Of a stretch of DNA of 64,000 nt, positions 1 to 8,323 are shown one piece after another. Numbering within the stretch: the stretch's first letter is position 1; each line of letters starts with the position of its first letter. The stretch covers positions 124,001 to 188,000 of the forward strand of contig CADCHN010000001.1 in NCBI GenBank assembly GCA_902801295.1, read 5' to 3'. The position numbers were made by a program, and so were the translations under genes. The stretch is from Oscillospiraceae bacterium. Lineage in GTDB: Bacteria > Bacillota > Clostridia > Oscillospirales > Oscillospiraceae. The notes beneath the pieces were generated by a model. That model was not told where the DNA came from. It worked only from the letters and a program-made list of their open reading frames with translations, and searched no databases.

Positions 1-666
1 GCGATCGAGATGCTGCACACCTACAGCCTCATTCACGACGATCTGCCGTGCATGGATAACGACGACCTGCGCCGCGGGCGCCCGACGAACCATGTGGTGT
101 ACGGCGAGTGCACCGCGACTCTGGCGGGCGATGCCCTGCAGGCTGAGGCCTTCGGCACGATCCTGCGCTCGTCTCTGCCTGCGGAGCGACGCGCGGCCTG
201 CGCAGAGGATCTGGCCAATGCTGTCGGACTTGACGGTATGTGCGGCGGCCAGTATCTGGACATGATCGGCGAGGGCAAGCGCCTGAGCGAAGATGAGCTG
301 GATGAAATCAACACACGCAAAACCGGCGCGCTGCTGATCGCCGCCTGCCGGATGGGTGTGCATGCTGCCGGCGGTACGGATCGGCAGCTTGAGGCCGCCA
401 CCCGCTATGGCGCCGCCATCGGCGCTGCGTTTCAGCTGCGCGACGACATGCTTGACGTGACGAGCACGGTCGAGGAACTGGGCAAGCCGATTGGTTCTGA
501 CGCGCAGGAGGGGAAGAACACCTATGTTTCTCTCTGCGGGCTGGACGAATGTGCCCGGCGGATTGCCCGTCTGACCGAGATTGCCAAGGCCGCGCTTGCC
601 GAGGGCTTTTCCGACCCCGCTTTTCTTGATGAACTGGCGGATTCCATGGCGGTGCGAAAGAATTAA
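1..666 (+). CDS. ispA: Polyprenyl (farnesyl/geranyl) diphosphate synthase, 5' end missing
   Basis: This trans-prenyltransferase condenses isopentenyl diphosphate with an allylic diphosphate to give C15 or C20 prenyl chains in the cytosol. The reading frame is open from base 1, so the N-terminal part, roughly 70-80 residues by family length, lies outside the window. The first aspartate-rich motif (DDLPCMDNDD, then LRRG) is near the start of the fragment, and the second (DDMLD) follows about 130 residues later. The frame ends 21 bases before dxs, so the two are probably co-transcribed, which supplies the downstream user of MEP-pathway isoprenoid units. Chain length cannot be decided from the fragment. 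Confidence 0.93.
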   Translation, partial: AIEMLHTYSLIHDDLPCMDNDDLRRGRPTNHVVYGECTATLAGDALQAEAFGTILRSSLPAERRAACAEDLANAVGLDGMCGGQYLDMIGEGKRLSEDELDEINTRKTGALLIAACRMGVHAAGGTDRQLEAATRYGAAIGAAFQLRDDMLDVTSTVEELGKPIGSDAQEGKNTYVSLCGLDECARRIARLTEIAKAALAEGFSDPAFLDELADSMAVRKN

Positions 667-687
667 ACAATTGAGGAGCTCAATGCT

Positions 688-2535
688 TTGAGTATATTGG
701 AAACCATCCATTCGTCAGCCGACGTGAAGCGGCTATCCAAGGATCAACTGGAGCCGTTATGCGCCGAACTGCGCGAATTCATCATACAAAACGTATCGAA
801 GACCGGCGGCCATCTGTCCTCTAATTTGGGCACGGTCGAGCTGACCGTGGCGCTGCATCGCGTCTACGACAGCGCGGTGGACCGCATCGTCTTTGACGTC
901 GGCCATCAGAGCTATGCACATAAAATTATCACCGGGCGCCGGGAGCGCTTCCAAACGCTCCGTCAGTACGGCGGCCTTTCCGGCTTCCCGAAGCCCTACG
1001 AGGCCCCAGACGATGCCTTTATCGCCGGTCATGCTTCCAACTCCGTCTCTGTAGCTTTGGGCATGGCGCGCGCCCGCAGCCTGAAAAAACAGAACTACGA
1101 CGTAGTCGCCGTGATCGGTGACGGCGCCATGACGGGCGGTCTGGCCTATGAGGGGCTGACCAACGCCGCTGCCAGCGGCGAGCCGATGGTCATTATTCTC
1201 AACGATAACAACATGTCGATCAACGAGAACGTCGGCGGTACGGTCAGCATGCTGCAGACAATGCGCGCCAGACCCGGCTATATCAATTTCAAGCGCTGGT
1301 ATCGCGATGTGTTTTCACGCCTGCCCGCGCTGTATCGCTTTAATCACAAAATCAAGGAATGGTTCAAGTCCCGTCTGCTGCCGGACAATATGTTCAGCGA
1401 AATGGGCCTGTACTATCTCGGACCGGTGGACGGGCACGACATCGCACGCCTGGAAACCGCGATCCGCTATGCCCGCGACGTCGGTTCTCCTGTGCTGCTG
1501 CATGTGCTGACCAAAAAGGGCAAGGGCTGCGATTATACGGAAAAGGACCCGGATGTCTACCACGGCGTATCCGCGTTTGATCCCGAGAGCGGCGTCCTGC
1601 CGCCGGCCTCGCCCTGCTTTTCTTCTGCTTTCGGCGACGCTTTGTGTGAGCTGGCTGCGGAGGATCGCAGCGTCGTCGCTATCACGGCGGCCATGACCTC
1701 TGGCACTGGGCTTGATGATTTCGCGGTAAAGTATCCGGATCGGTTCTTCGATGTCGGAATTGCCGAGGGTCAAGCCGTCGCCATGGCTGCCGGTATGGCC
1801 AAGCAGGGACTGCGGCCGGTGTTCGCGGTGTATTCCAGCTTTCTGCAGCGCGGCTATGACATGCTGATCCACGACGTCGGACTGCAGAAGCTGCACGCGG
1901 TGATAGCCGTCGACCGTGCCGGCCTTGTCGGCAATGACGGAGAAACCCACCACGGCGTTTTCGACGTGGATTATCTCTCCTCCGTGCCCGGCATCAGCAT
2001 CTGGTGCCCGGCGAGCTTTGAGGAGCTGCGGCTGATGCTGCGCCATGCAGTGGAGAAAGAGAGCGGTCCTGTGGCGCTGCGCTATCCGCGCGGCGGCGAG
2101 GGCCGCTATCGGGACGCCTCTCTCGGGCCGGAGATCCGGCTCCAGGAGGGGAACGATCTGACGATGGTCTGCTACGGTACCATGGTCAATCAGATGCTTG
2201 ACGCTGCGGATCGCCTGCGCGCGCAGGGAATCCGTGCCGAGCTGATTAAAATTAACCGCATCACTCCGAATGAATTTCCACTGACTCTGCGTTCGCTGCA
2301 AAAGACCGGCCGCTTGCTCGTGGCCGAGGATGTCTGCGCCTCCGGCTGCGTGGGCGGGCGCTTGCTTACCCAGGCCGGGCTGCATGGTGTGGTGCTGAAA
2401 AACGCGCGCCTGATTCACCTCGGCGACGGCATTGTCACGCATGGCAGCGTTCCCGAGCTGATGAAGCTGTGCGGCATGGACGCGGATGGGATCGTTTCTG
2501 CGGCGAAGCAGGTGATCGGTGAGGAACACGCATGA
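688..2535 (+). CDS. dxs: 1-deoxy-D-xylulose-5-phosphate synthase
   Basis: Catalyses the thiamine-diphosphate-dependent condensation of pyruvate and glyceraldehyde 3-phosphate, the first step of the MEP isoprenoid pathway. The 615-residue length is normal. The HQSYAHK segment (residues about 73-79), the TPP/Mg motif GDGAMTG (144-150) with a downstream NDNNMSI, and transketolase-type central and C-terminal domains are visible. The start is TTG at 688, about nine bases after GAGGAG (673-678). The ATG at 683 opens only a two-codon frame and is rejected. The stop overlaps the tlyA start as ATGA. Confidence 0.97.
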   Translation: MSILETIHSSADVKRLSKDQLEPLCAELREFIIQNVSKTGGHLSSNLGTVELTVALHRVYDSAVDRIVFDVGHQSYAHKIITGRRERFQTLRQYGGLSGFPKPYEAPDDAFIAGHASNSVSVALGMARARSLKKQNYDVVAVIGDGAMTGGLAYEGLTNAAASGEPMVIILNDNNMSINENVGGTVSMLQTMRARPGYINFKRWYRDVFSRLPALYRFNHKIKEWFKSRLLPDNMFSEMGLYYLGPVDGHDIARLETAIRYARDVGSPVLLHVLTKKGKGCDYTEKDPDVYHGVSAFDPESGVLPPASPCFSSAFGDALCELAAEDRSVVAITAAMTSGTGLDDFAVKYPDRFFDVGIAEGQAVAMAAGMAKQGLRPVFAVYSSFLQRGYDMLIHDVGLQKLHAVIAVDRAGLVGNDGETHHGVFDVDYLSSVPGISIWCPASFEELRLMLRHAVEKESGPVALRYPRGGEGRYRDASLGPEIRLQEGNDLTMVCYGTMVNQMLDAADRLRAQGIRAELIKINRITPNEFPLTLRSLQKTGRLLVAEDVCASGCVGGRLLTQAGLHGVVLKNARLIHLGDGIVTHGSVPELMKLCGMDADGIVSAAKQVIGEEHA

Positions 2536-3329
2536 AAAAAGTCAGACTCGATCAGCTTGTTTTTGAACGAGGTTATACCGACAGCCGTGAGCGCGCCAAG
2601 ACCACGATTATGAGCGGCCTTGTCTTTGTCAACGGTCAGCGCGTGGACAAGCCCGGCACCGCCGTAGACCCGGAGGCGGCGCTCGAGGTGCGCGGCGAGG
2701 CAATTCCCTTTGTCAGCCGCGGCGGCTTCAAGCTGGATAAGGCGCTGAAAGTTTTTCCGGTGGATCCTGCCGGCAAACACTGCATCGACTGCGGCGCCTC
2801 GACCGGCGGCTTTACCGACGTGCTGCTGCAGCACGGCGCGGCGAAGGTCTACGCGGTCGATGTCGGCTACGGTCAGCTGGCATGGAAGCTCCGCTGCGAT
2901 GTGCGCGTGGTTAACCTGGAACGCACAAACCTGCGCTATGTGACGCAGGAGCAGATCCCGGAGCTGCTGGATCTGGCGGTGATGGATGTGTCCTTCATTT
3001 CCATTCGCCTCGTTCTGCCCGCTGTCAAAGCGCTGCTCAAGCCCGACGCCGATCTGATCTGCCTCATCAAACCCCAGTTTGAGGCCGGGCGTGAGGAGGT
3101 CGGGAAAAAAGGCGTTGTTCGCGACGAGGCGGTTCATCGCCAGGTCGTCCATGAAATCCTCTCCTTTGCGCCGTCGATCGGGCTGACCGTTGCCGGTCTG
3201 GATTATTCACCGATTAAAGGGCCGGAGGGGAACATTGAATATATCTGCCATATGAAAAACGGCAGTTTTGCGCCCGCGGAAATAGACGTTGACGCGGTGG
3301 TGAAAGCTTCACATGATGCGCTGCAATGA
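2532..3329 (+). CDS. tlyA: TlyA family rRNA 2'-O-methyltransferase (S4 + FtsJ-like)
   Basis: A SAM-dependent RNA methyltransferase of the TlyA/haemolysin A family. Members methylate 16S and/or 23S rRNA at 2'-O positions. The N-terminal S4 RNA-binding domain (about residues 3-60) carries the typical segment beginning RLDQLVFERGY. The methyltransferase core begins near the FVSRGGFKLDKAL segment and contains the SAM-binding GASTGGFTDVLL motif. Length (265) is typical. The ATG overlaps the dxs stop (ATGA), indicating translational coupling. The place between dxs and nadK is the conserved Firmicutes order. The exact target nucleotide cannot be read from sequence. Confidence 0.93.
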   Translation: MKKVRLDQLVFERGYTDSRERAKTTIMSGLVFVNGQRVDKPGTAVDPEAALEVRGEAIPFVSRGGFKLDKALKVFPVDPAGKHCIDCGASTGGFTDVLLQHGAAKVYAVDVGYGQLAWKLRCDVRVVNLERTNLRYVTQEQIPELLDLAVMDVSFISIRLVLPAVKALLKPDADLICLIKPQFEAGREEVGKKGVVRDEAVHRQVVHEILSFAPSIGLTVAGLDYSPIKGPEGNIEYICHMKNGSFAPAEIDVDAVVKASHDALQ

Positions 3330-3339
3330 GGTGATTGCG

Positions 3340-4185
3340 ATGATTGCACTATGTCCGAATCCGTTTCGCGACCTGGACCTGTCCTTTACGAGAAACGTCA
3401 GGCTGCTGCTCCATGACGCAGGCTTTGAAACCGCTATCTGTCCGGTTTTTGCCGATGACGAGCCGGAGGTGATCCCGGCCGATCTTCCGGCCAGTAAAAT
3501 CACAGAAGTGGCGGAAAACTGCAGTCTCGCGGTTGTTATCGGCGGCGACGGGACGATGCTCGCCGTTGCCCGTCAGCTCCACGGCCATAAGCTGCCCATG
3601 CTGGGGGTAAACCTTGGCACCAAGGGCTTTATGACGGCGCTGGAACAGGAAAATATTTCGCTGATCGTTGAAGCGGCCAAGGGCCACTATCAGATCAGCA
3701 AGCGGATGATGCTGGATATCAGTCTCATCCGCGGCGGCGAAGAGATCTGGAGCGACTGCGCGCTCAATGACGCCGTGCTCCACGGATACGGTGACTGTGT
3801 GACGATCACGGCCTGGTGCAGCGGCCAGCGGATGACCGGCTTTACCGGCGACGGCGTGATTCTCTCCACGCCGACCGGCTCCACCGGCTATTCCATGTCC
3901 GCCGGCGGTCCGATTGTCGAGCCCGACACGGAAAACATCATCCTCAGCCCCATTTGCGCGCATGTGATGGGAGCCAGGAGCTTTGTGCTCGATCCCAACC
4001 GTGAAATCATGATCCGCACCGAGAAGTCCCACGGCCGCAGAGCTTATCTCTCCGTGGACGGCAATTCGGTTTACGATGTGGAAAACGGCGATCTGCTCCG
4101 CGTTCGACGTTCTGCGCATTATGCGCTGATGGCGGACATGGGGCTGAAGAGCTTTTATGAAACGGCTTTTGAAAAATTAAAATAA
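3340..4185 (+). CDS. nadK: NAD kinase
   Basis: Phosphorylates NAD to NADP with ATP or polyphosphate. The diagnostic GGDGTMLAVAR motif and the later TPTGSTGYSMSAGGP motif are both present, with NDAVLHG between them. Total length is 281 residues. The start at ATG 3340 is preferred over ATG 3313 because GAGGTGA at 3328-3334 sits five bases upstream and the family normally begins directly with this beta strand. The upstream ATGs lie inside tlyA. It forms part of the dxs-tlyA-nadK-argR-recN operon-like run. Confidence 0.95.
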   Translation: MIALCPNPFRDLDLSFTRNVRLLLHDAGFETAICPVFADDEPEVIPADLPASKITEVAENCSLAVVIGGDGTMLAVARQLHGHKLPMLGVNLGTKGFMTALEQENISLIVEAAKGHYQISKRMMLDISLIRGGEEIWSDCALNDAVLHGYGDCVTITAWCSGQRMTGFTGDGVILSTPTGSTGYSMSAGGPIVEPDTENIILSPICAHVMGARSFVLDPNREIMIRTEKSHGRRAYLSVDGNSVYDVENGDLLRVRRSAHYALMADMGLKSFYETAFEKLK

Positions 4186-4199
4186 GCGGGAGGCAAACA

Positions 4200-4655
4200 A
4201 TGAAACCTGGCAGACAGAACGTCATCCTGGAGATTATTGCCGAACAGGAGATTGAAACGCAGCAGCAGCTGCTCAACGCGCTGGCAGAGCGCGGCATTAA
4301 AAGCACCCAGGCGACGCTTTCCAGAGATATCAAGGACATGCGGCTTGTCAAGCAAATGGGCGCGAGCGGCAGATACTGCTACGTTGTAAGCAAGGAGCAC
4401 GCGGATAACGAATTGACGATGAAACTTCGTTCCATTTTCCGGGAGAGCGTGACGAGCTTTGACGTGGCGCAGAATCTGCTGATTCTGAAAACACTGCCCA
4501 GCCTGGCTCCGGCGGCCTGCTCGGCTATTGAAGCCATGAAGAACAAGGCTCTGGTCGGAGCTCTGGCCGGCCATGACACGGCCTTCATCGCCATGAAAGA
4601 CAACCTGGCGGCAGAGAACCTGCGCAGAGAGATTGAAAATATTTTGAACGACTGA
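4200..4655 (+). CDS. argR: Arginine repressor ArgR/AhrC
   Basis: Arginine-responsive transcriptional regulator, 151 residues. The N-terminal winged helix has the family pattern with STQATLSRDIKDM as the recognition-helix region. The C-terminal oligomerisation and arginine-binding domain includes GHDTAFIAMKD, with GH in place of the more usual GD at its start. GGGAGG at 4188-4193 gives a clear ribosome-binding site. No arginine biosynthesis genes are in the window. Placement directly before recN is the standard Firmicutes arrangement rather than a functional clue. Confidence 0.95.
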   Translation: MKPGRQNVILEIIAEQEIETQQQLLNALAERGIKSTQATLSRDIKDMRLVKQMGASGRYCYVVSKEHADNELTMKLRSIFRESVTSFDVAQNLLILKTLPSLAPAACSAIEAMKNKALVGALAGHDTAFIAMKDNLAAENLRREIENILND

Positions 4656-4679
4656 TTTCCGGGATTGTGAGGCGATCCT

Positions 4680-6362
4680 ATGCTCAACGAGCTTCACATT
4701 GAGAATATCGCAGTGATTGAGCGCGCGGATATCCAGTTTACCGCGGGCCTGAACGTGCTGACCGGTGAGACCGGCGCCGGCAAGTCGATCGTGATCGACG
4801 CGATCGGCGCGGTGCTGGGAGAGCGCGTCAGCCGGGAACTCGTCCGACGCGGCGCGGACAGAGGGCTGGTGACCGCGGTTTTCGATGCAGAGGGCGTGCA
4901 GGACTGGCTGGAACAAAACGAGATCGAAGCTGACGGGGAACTAATCCTCCAGCGGCGCATCGGCGCCGACGGCAAGAGCAGCGCCAGGGTCTGCGGCGTG
5001 CCGGTCACGGCGGCGCAGATGAAGGAGCTGGCCGCGCTGCTTGTTGATATCCACGGCCAGAACGACGGCCGCCAGCTGATGGACGAGCGGCTGCACATGA
5101 GCTATCTCGACCGCTTCGGCTCTTACTCCGAGGAGCTTGCCGCCTTCTCCGCCGAGTATGGCAAATTCCGTGAACTGAAAAAGGAAATCGCCGCCATCAG
5201 CATGGACGAGCTCGAAAAGGAGCGCCTCAGCGACAGTCTGCAATATCAGATCAAAGAACTCGAGAGCGCAGAGCTTCGCCCCGGTGAAGAGGAGGAGCTG
5301 AACACGAGGCGCGATCTGCTGCGCAACGCGGAAAAGCTCACCGAGGCGATCGACGAGGCCTATGCCGGACTCTACGAGGGCGACGGGAGCGCGCTGACCA
5401 TGACGCAGAACGCCGCCTACTACGCCCAGCGCGCGGCGGCCATCGCGCCGGAGCTCGAGCGCGCTGCCAAGTCCATCAACGCCGCCTCCTTCCTTCTGAC
5501 GGACGCGGCGGAGACGCTGCGGGATTTCCGAGATTCGCTGGATTTCTCCCCCGATGAGTACGACCGCATGGAAACGCGCCTCGCGCTGTTTCGCAAGCTC
5601 GAGAGAAAGTACGGCCGCAGCCCGGACGATCTGCCCGCCTATCTCGATGAGTGCCGCCAGAAGCTCGACGATATCCAATATGCCGATGAGCGCCTGCAGA
5701 AGCTCCAGCTCGCGCTGGATGCGCAGATTCAGCACTGCCGCGATGCCGGTCTGCGTCTGCGTCGGGCGAGGGAAAAGGCGGCGCGGGAGCTCGAAGCGCG
5801 CATTGTTGCCGAGCTTCGCGACCTCAGCATGCCCGCTGTTCGCTTTGCCGTGGATATTACGGATGTGGAAAATGAGCAGGGCTTTGACAGCCACGGACTC
5901 GATCAGATCCGTTTTCTGATGTCCGCCAATGCCGGCGAAGAGCTGGGGCGCATCAGCAAGATCGCCTCCGGCGGCGAACTGAGCCGCATCATGCTTGCTA
6001 TGAAAAACGTCTTTGCCGCGCATGATCCAGTTCCGACGATGATTTTTGACGAGATTGACACCGGCGTGTCCGGCATCGCCGCCCAGCGCGTGGGCGAAAA
6101 GCTCTATGCCGTCTCCCGCGGCAAGCAGGTCATGTGCGTGACGCATCTGCCGCAGATCGCGGCGATGGCTGACAGTCATTTCCGGATCGTAAAAACCGAG
6201 AGCGCCGGTCGTACCTACACTGAGGTCACCGCGCTGGACCGTGAGGGGCGCAGGCAGGAGCTGGCCCGCCTGCACGGCGGTGACAACGTCACCTTGACGA
6301 CGCTTGCCAGCGCCGAGGAGCAGCTGGAGGCGGCGGAGCGCTTCAAAGCGCTGCACGCTTGA
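4680..6362 (+). CDS. recN: DNA repair protein RecN
   Basis: SMC-like ATPase that acts early in double-strand-break repair. The N-terminal Walker A (GETGAGKS, about residues 29-36) and the C-terminal ABC signature (ASGGELSRIM) followed by a Walker B (TMIFDEIDTGVSG) flank a long charged central region that reads as a coiled coil. Length 560 is normal. The TGA stop is embedded in the -35 element of the next promoter. In Bacillus spoIVB and spo0A follow recN. Here a tRNA-regulated tyrS unit follows instead. Confidence 0.97.
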   Translation: MLNELHIENIAVIERADIQFTAGLNVLTGETGAGKSIVIDAIGAVLGERVSRELVRRGADRGLVTAVFDAEGVQDWLEQNEIEADGELILQRRIGADGKSSARVCGVPVTAAQMKELAALLVDIHGQNDGRQLMDERLHMSYLDRFGSYSEELAAFSAEYGKFRELKKEIAAISMDELEKERLSDSLQYQIKELESAELRPGEEEELNTRRDLLRNAEKLTEAIDEAYAGLYEGDGSALTMTQNAAYYAQRAAAIAPELERAAKSINAASFLLTDAAETLRDFRDSLDFSPDEYDRMETRLALFRKLERKYGRSPDDLPAYLDECRQKLDDIQYADERLQKLQLALDAQIQHCRDAGLRLRRAREKAARELEARIVAELRDLSMPAVRFAVDITDVENEQGFDSHGLDQIRFLMSANAGEELGRISKIASGGELSRIMLAMKNVFAAHDPVPTMIFDEIDTGVSGIAAQRVGEKLYAVSRGKQVMCVTHLPQIAAMADSHFRIVKTESAGRTYTEVTALDREGRRQELARLHGGDNVTLTTLASAEEQLEAAERFKALHA

Positions 6363-6387
6363 CATTGTGGATATTTTGAGATATACT
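6359..6387 (+). promoter_or_regulatory. Sigma-A-type promoter of the tyrS T-box unit
   Basis: TTGACA (6359-6364), 17-base spacer, TATACT (6382-6387): near-perfect housekeeping promoter. The -35 overlaps the recN stop codon (6360-6362). Predicted transcription start is about 6394, immediately before the T-box leader. Confidence 0.9.
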
Positions 6388-6396
6388 CCGCTTAAC

Positions 6397-6652
6397 GCGA
6401 TGAAAAACAGGAGTAATTCCGTTTCTGCTGTACAGAGAGCCCCTGGTTGGTGAAAAGGGGAGAGCCGGGCGGGATGAATACGGTTTGGAGCGGCACACTG
6501 AAATCCGTGGAGAGTAGGCTGTGACGGGTGCGCCCGATAGCGCGCGGGAGTGATTTTCACTCGCTGAGGCTGTCTTTGTGAGAAGGCGGCGCACAGAGGT
6601 GGTACCGCAGTTTATGCCCTCTGTCCGAAAGGACAGAGGGCTTTATCTTTTC
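6397..6652 (+). promoter_or_regulatory. Tyrosine-specific T-box leader
   Basis: A tRNA-sensing transcription attenuator. Landmarks in order are the GAGTA-type loop (about 6411-6415), AGAGAGCC (6434-6441), GGTTGGTGAAAA, then GATGAATACGG containing specifier codon TAC (6479-6481), and GGAGC. The later AGAGTAGG...CGGGTG...CCCGATAG stretch fits stems II/III. The T-box core GAGGTGGTACCGC spans about 6597-6608. TGGT at 6600-6603 would pair with a tRNA 3' end ACCA, which fits a discriminator A. ACAGAGG (6593-6599) can pair with CCTCTGT (6618-6624) to form the antiterminator. The specifier agrees with the downstream tyrS. Confidence 0.93.
6617..6652 (+). terminator. T-box regulated intrinsic terminator
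   Basis: CCCTCTGTCC (6617-6626), GAAA loop, GGACAGAGGG (6631-6640), then a T-rich tail (6641-6652). It is mutually exclusive with the T-box antiterminator and lies directly before the ribosome-binding site of the first gene. Confidence 0.93.
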
Positions 6653-6668
6653 TATGGGGGTGATGATT

Positions 6669-7037
6669 GTGGGAATTCGGGAAGATGCCGTTCGGTTTCA
6701 TCAGCAGGGCTGTAACTGCGCGCAGAGCGTCCTCGCGGCCTGCGGGAAGTATACGGGCCTTGAGCAGCAAACGGCGCTGTCCGTGGCCGCAGGCTTCGGC
6801 GGCGGCGTGCGCAGCGGAGAGATCTGCGGCGCAATTTCCGGCGCGGTGATGGCCATCGGCATGGCCGAGCCGGACAAGCGCAAGGTCGCGGCGCTCGCCA
6901 GACAGTGCGTGGACAGCTTCCGGCAGGAATTTGGCTGCGTCCGCTGCCTGGAGCTTAAGCAGAACCGCGTCAGCTGCGATAGGCTGATCGAGTTTGGTGC
7001 GCAGTTCGTGGATGAACTGATGAATGAAAACAAATAA
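6669..7037 (+). CDS. C_GCAxxG_C_C family protein (putative redox protein)
   Basis: Small Cys-rich protein of the C_GCAxxG_C_C family. The molecular role is not established; a redox or metal function has been suggested for the family. Visible family marks are GCNCAQSVLAA near the N-terminus, GFGGGV, the GEICGAISGAVMAIG segment and the C-terminal CVRCLEL. GTG at 6669 is chosen as start because GGGGG (6656-6660) is eight bases upstream. In-frame ATG codons at 6654 and 6663 are alternatives with poor spacing. It is the first gene after the Tyr T-box and lies 15 bases before tyrS, so it is co-regulated with tyrosine supply. Confidence 0.85.
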   Translation: MGIREDAVRFHQQGCNCAQSVLAACGKYTGLEQQTALSVAAGFGGGVRSGEICGAISGAVMAIGMAEPDKRKVAALARQCVDSFRQEFGCVRCLELKQNRVSCDRLIEFGAQFVDELMNENK

Positions 7038-7052
7038 CAGGAGAGTAGTTTG

Positions 7053-8273
7053 ATGGGTATTTATGAAGAACTGGTCGCCCGCGGGCTGATTGCCCAGGTG
7101 ACGAACGAGGAAGAAATCCGCAATATGGTCAACGCCGGCAAGGCCACCTTTTACATTGGTTTTGACTGCACCGCCGACAGCCTGACGGCGGGCCATTTCA
7201 TGGCGCTCACGCTGATGAAGCGCCTGCAGCAGGCCGGCAACAAGCCGATCGCTCTGATCGGCGGCGGCACCACGATGATCGGCGACCCCTCCGGCCGCAC
7301 CGATATGCGCAAAATGCTGACGCGCGAGGACATCAACCACAACGCCGAGTGCTTCCGCCGCCAGATGGAGCGCTTCATCGAGTTCGGACCCGGCAAGGCG
7401 CAGATGGTCAACAACGCCGACTGGCTGCTGAATCTGAACTACGTGGATGTGCTGCGCGAGGTCGGCGCCTGCTTCTCGGTGAATAACATGCTGCGCGCCG
7501 AGTGCTACAAGCAGCGCATGGAAAAGGGCCTGAGCTTCTTTGAGTTCAACTACATGATCATGCAGAGCTACGACTTCTACTACCTCTTCCAGCACTACGA
7601 CTGCAACATGCAGTTCGGCGGCGACGACCAGTGGAGCAATATGCTCGGCGGCACGGAGCTCATCCGCAAGAAGCTCGGCAAGGACGCGCACGCCATGACG
7701 ATCACGCTTCTGACCGACTCCCACGGCATGAAGATGGGCAAAACCGCCGGCAACGCGGTCTGGCTTGATCCGAACAAGACCAGCCCCTTTGATTTTTACC
7801 AGTACTGGCGCAACGTGGACGACGCGGACGTGCTCAAATGCATCCGGATGCTGACCTTCCTGCCGCTCGAGCAGATCGACGAGATGGCCACCTGGGAGGG
7901 CAGCCAGCTCAACCGCGCCAAGGAGATCCTGGCCTTCGAGCTGACGAGCATGGTGCACGGCGAGGAAGAGGCGAAGAAGGCCGAAGCCTCTGCCAAGGCG
8001 CTCTTTACCGGCGCCGACAGCGCCAACGCGCCCACCACGGAGCTGAGCGAGGCCGACCTGACGGACGGCTCCATCGACATCATGACGCTGCTGGTGAAAA
8101 CCGGGCTCTGCCCCTCCAAGTCCGACGCCCGCCGCAATGTGCAGCAGGGCGGCGTGAGCGTGGACGACGTGAAGGTGAGCGACATCGGCGCCGTCTTTAC
8201 GGCAGAGCAGCTCAAGGACGGCATCCTCGTCAAACGCGGCAAAAAGAACTTCCAGAAGGTTATTCTGAAGTAA
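7053..8273 (+). CDS. tyrS: Tyrosyl-tRNA synthetase
   Basis: Class I aminoacyl-tRNA synthetase charging tRNA-Tyr. The HIGH-equivalent is TAGHF (GHF at residues 47-49), and the KMSKS-equivalent is KMGKT at 227-231. A C-terminal S4 domain (CPSKSDARRNVQQGGVSV region) binds the tRNA. Length is 406. ATG 7053 is preferred to TTG 7050, with AGGAG at 7039-7043 nine bases upstream. Expression is gated by the T-box leader at 6397-6652. The gene ends in a strong terminator whose stem also encodes the tail of convergent larE. Confidence 0.97.
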   Translation: MGIYEELVARGLIAQVTNEEEIRNMVNAGKATFYIGFDCTADSLTAGHFMALTLMKRLQQAGNKPIALIGGGTTMIGDPSGRTDMRKMLTREDINHNAECFRRQMERFIEFGPGKAQMVNNADWLLNLNYVDVLREVGACFSVNNMLRAECYKQRMEKGLSFFEFNYMIMQSYDFYYLFQHYDCNMQFGGDDQWSNMLGGTELIRKKLGKDAHAMTITLLTDSHGMKMGKTAGNAVWLDPNKTSPFDFYQYWRNVDDADVLKCIRMLTFLPLEQIDEMATWEGSQLNRAKEILAFELTSMVHGEEEAKKAEASAKALFTGADSANAPTTELSEADLTDGSIDIMTLLVKTGLCPSKSDARRNVQQGGVSVDDVKVSDIGAVFTAEQLKDGILVKRGKKNFQKVILK

Positions 8274-8287
8274 GCACAATTCATATC

Positions 8288-8323
8288 AAAACAGCCATGC
8301 GTTGTTACGCATGGCTGTTTTTG
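8288..8323. terminator. Intrinsic terminator shared by convergent tyrS and larE
   Basis: AAAACAGCCATGCG (8288-8301), loop TTGTTA, CGCATGGCTGTTTT (8308-8321). The stem is 14 bp counting A-T ends and is flanked by T/A runs, so it can work on both strands. The larE stop codon (complement of 8305-8307) falls in the loop and its last codons form one arm. Confidence 0.88.

Noticed and set aside
6612-8279. A 555-codon minus-strand frame opposite tyrS and the T-box terminator
   Set aside because: It crosses the T-box terminator and is antisense to two well-supported genes.
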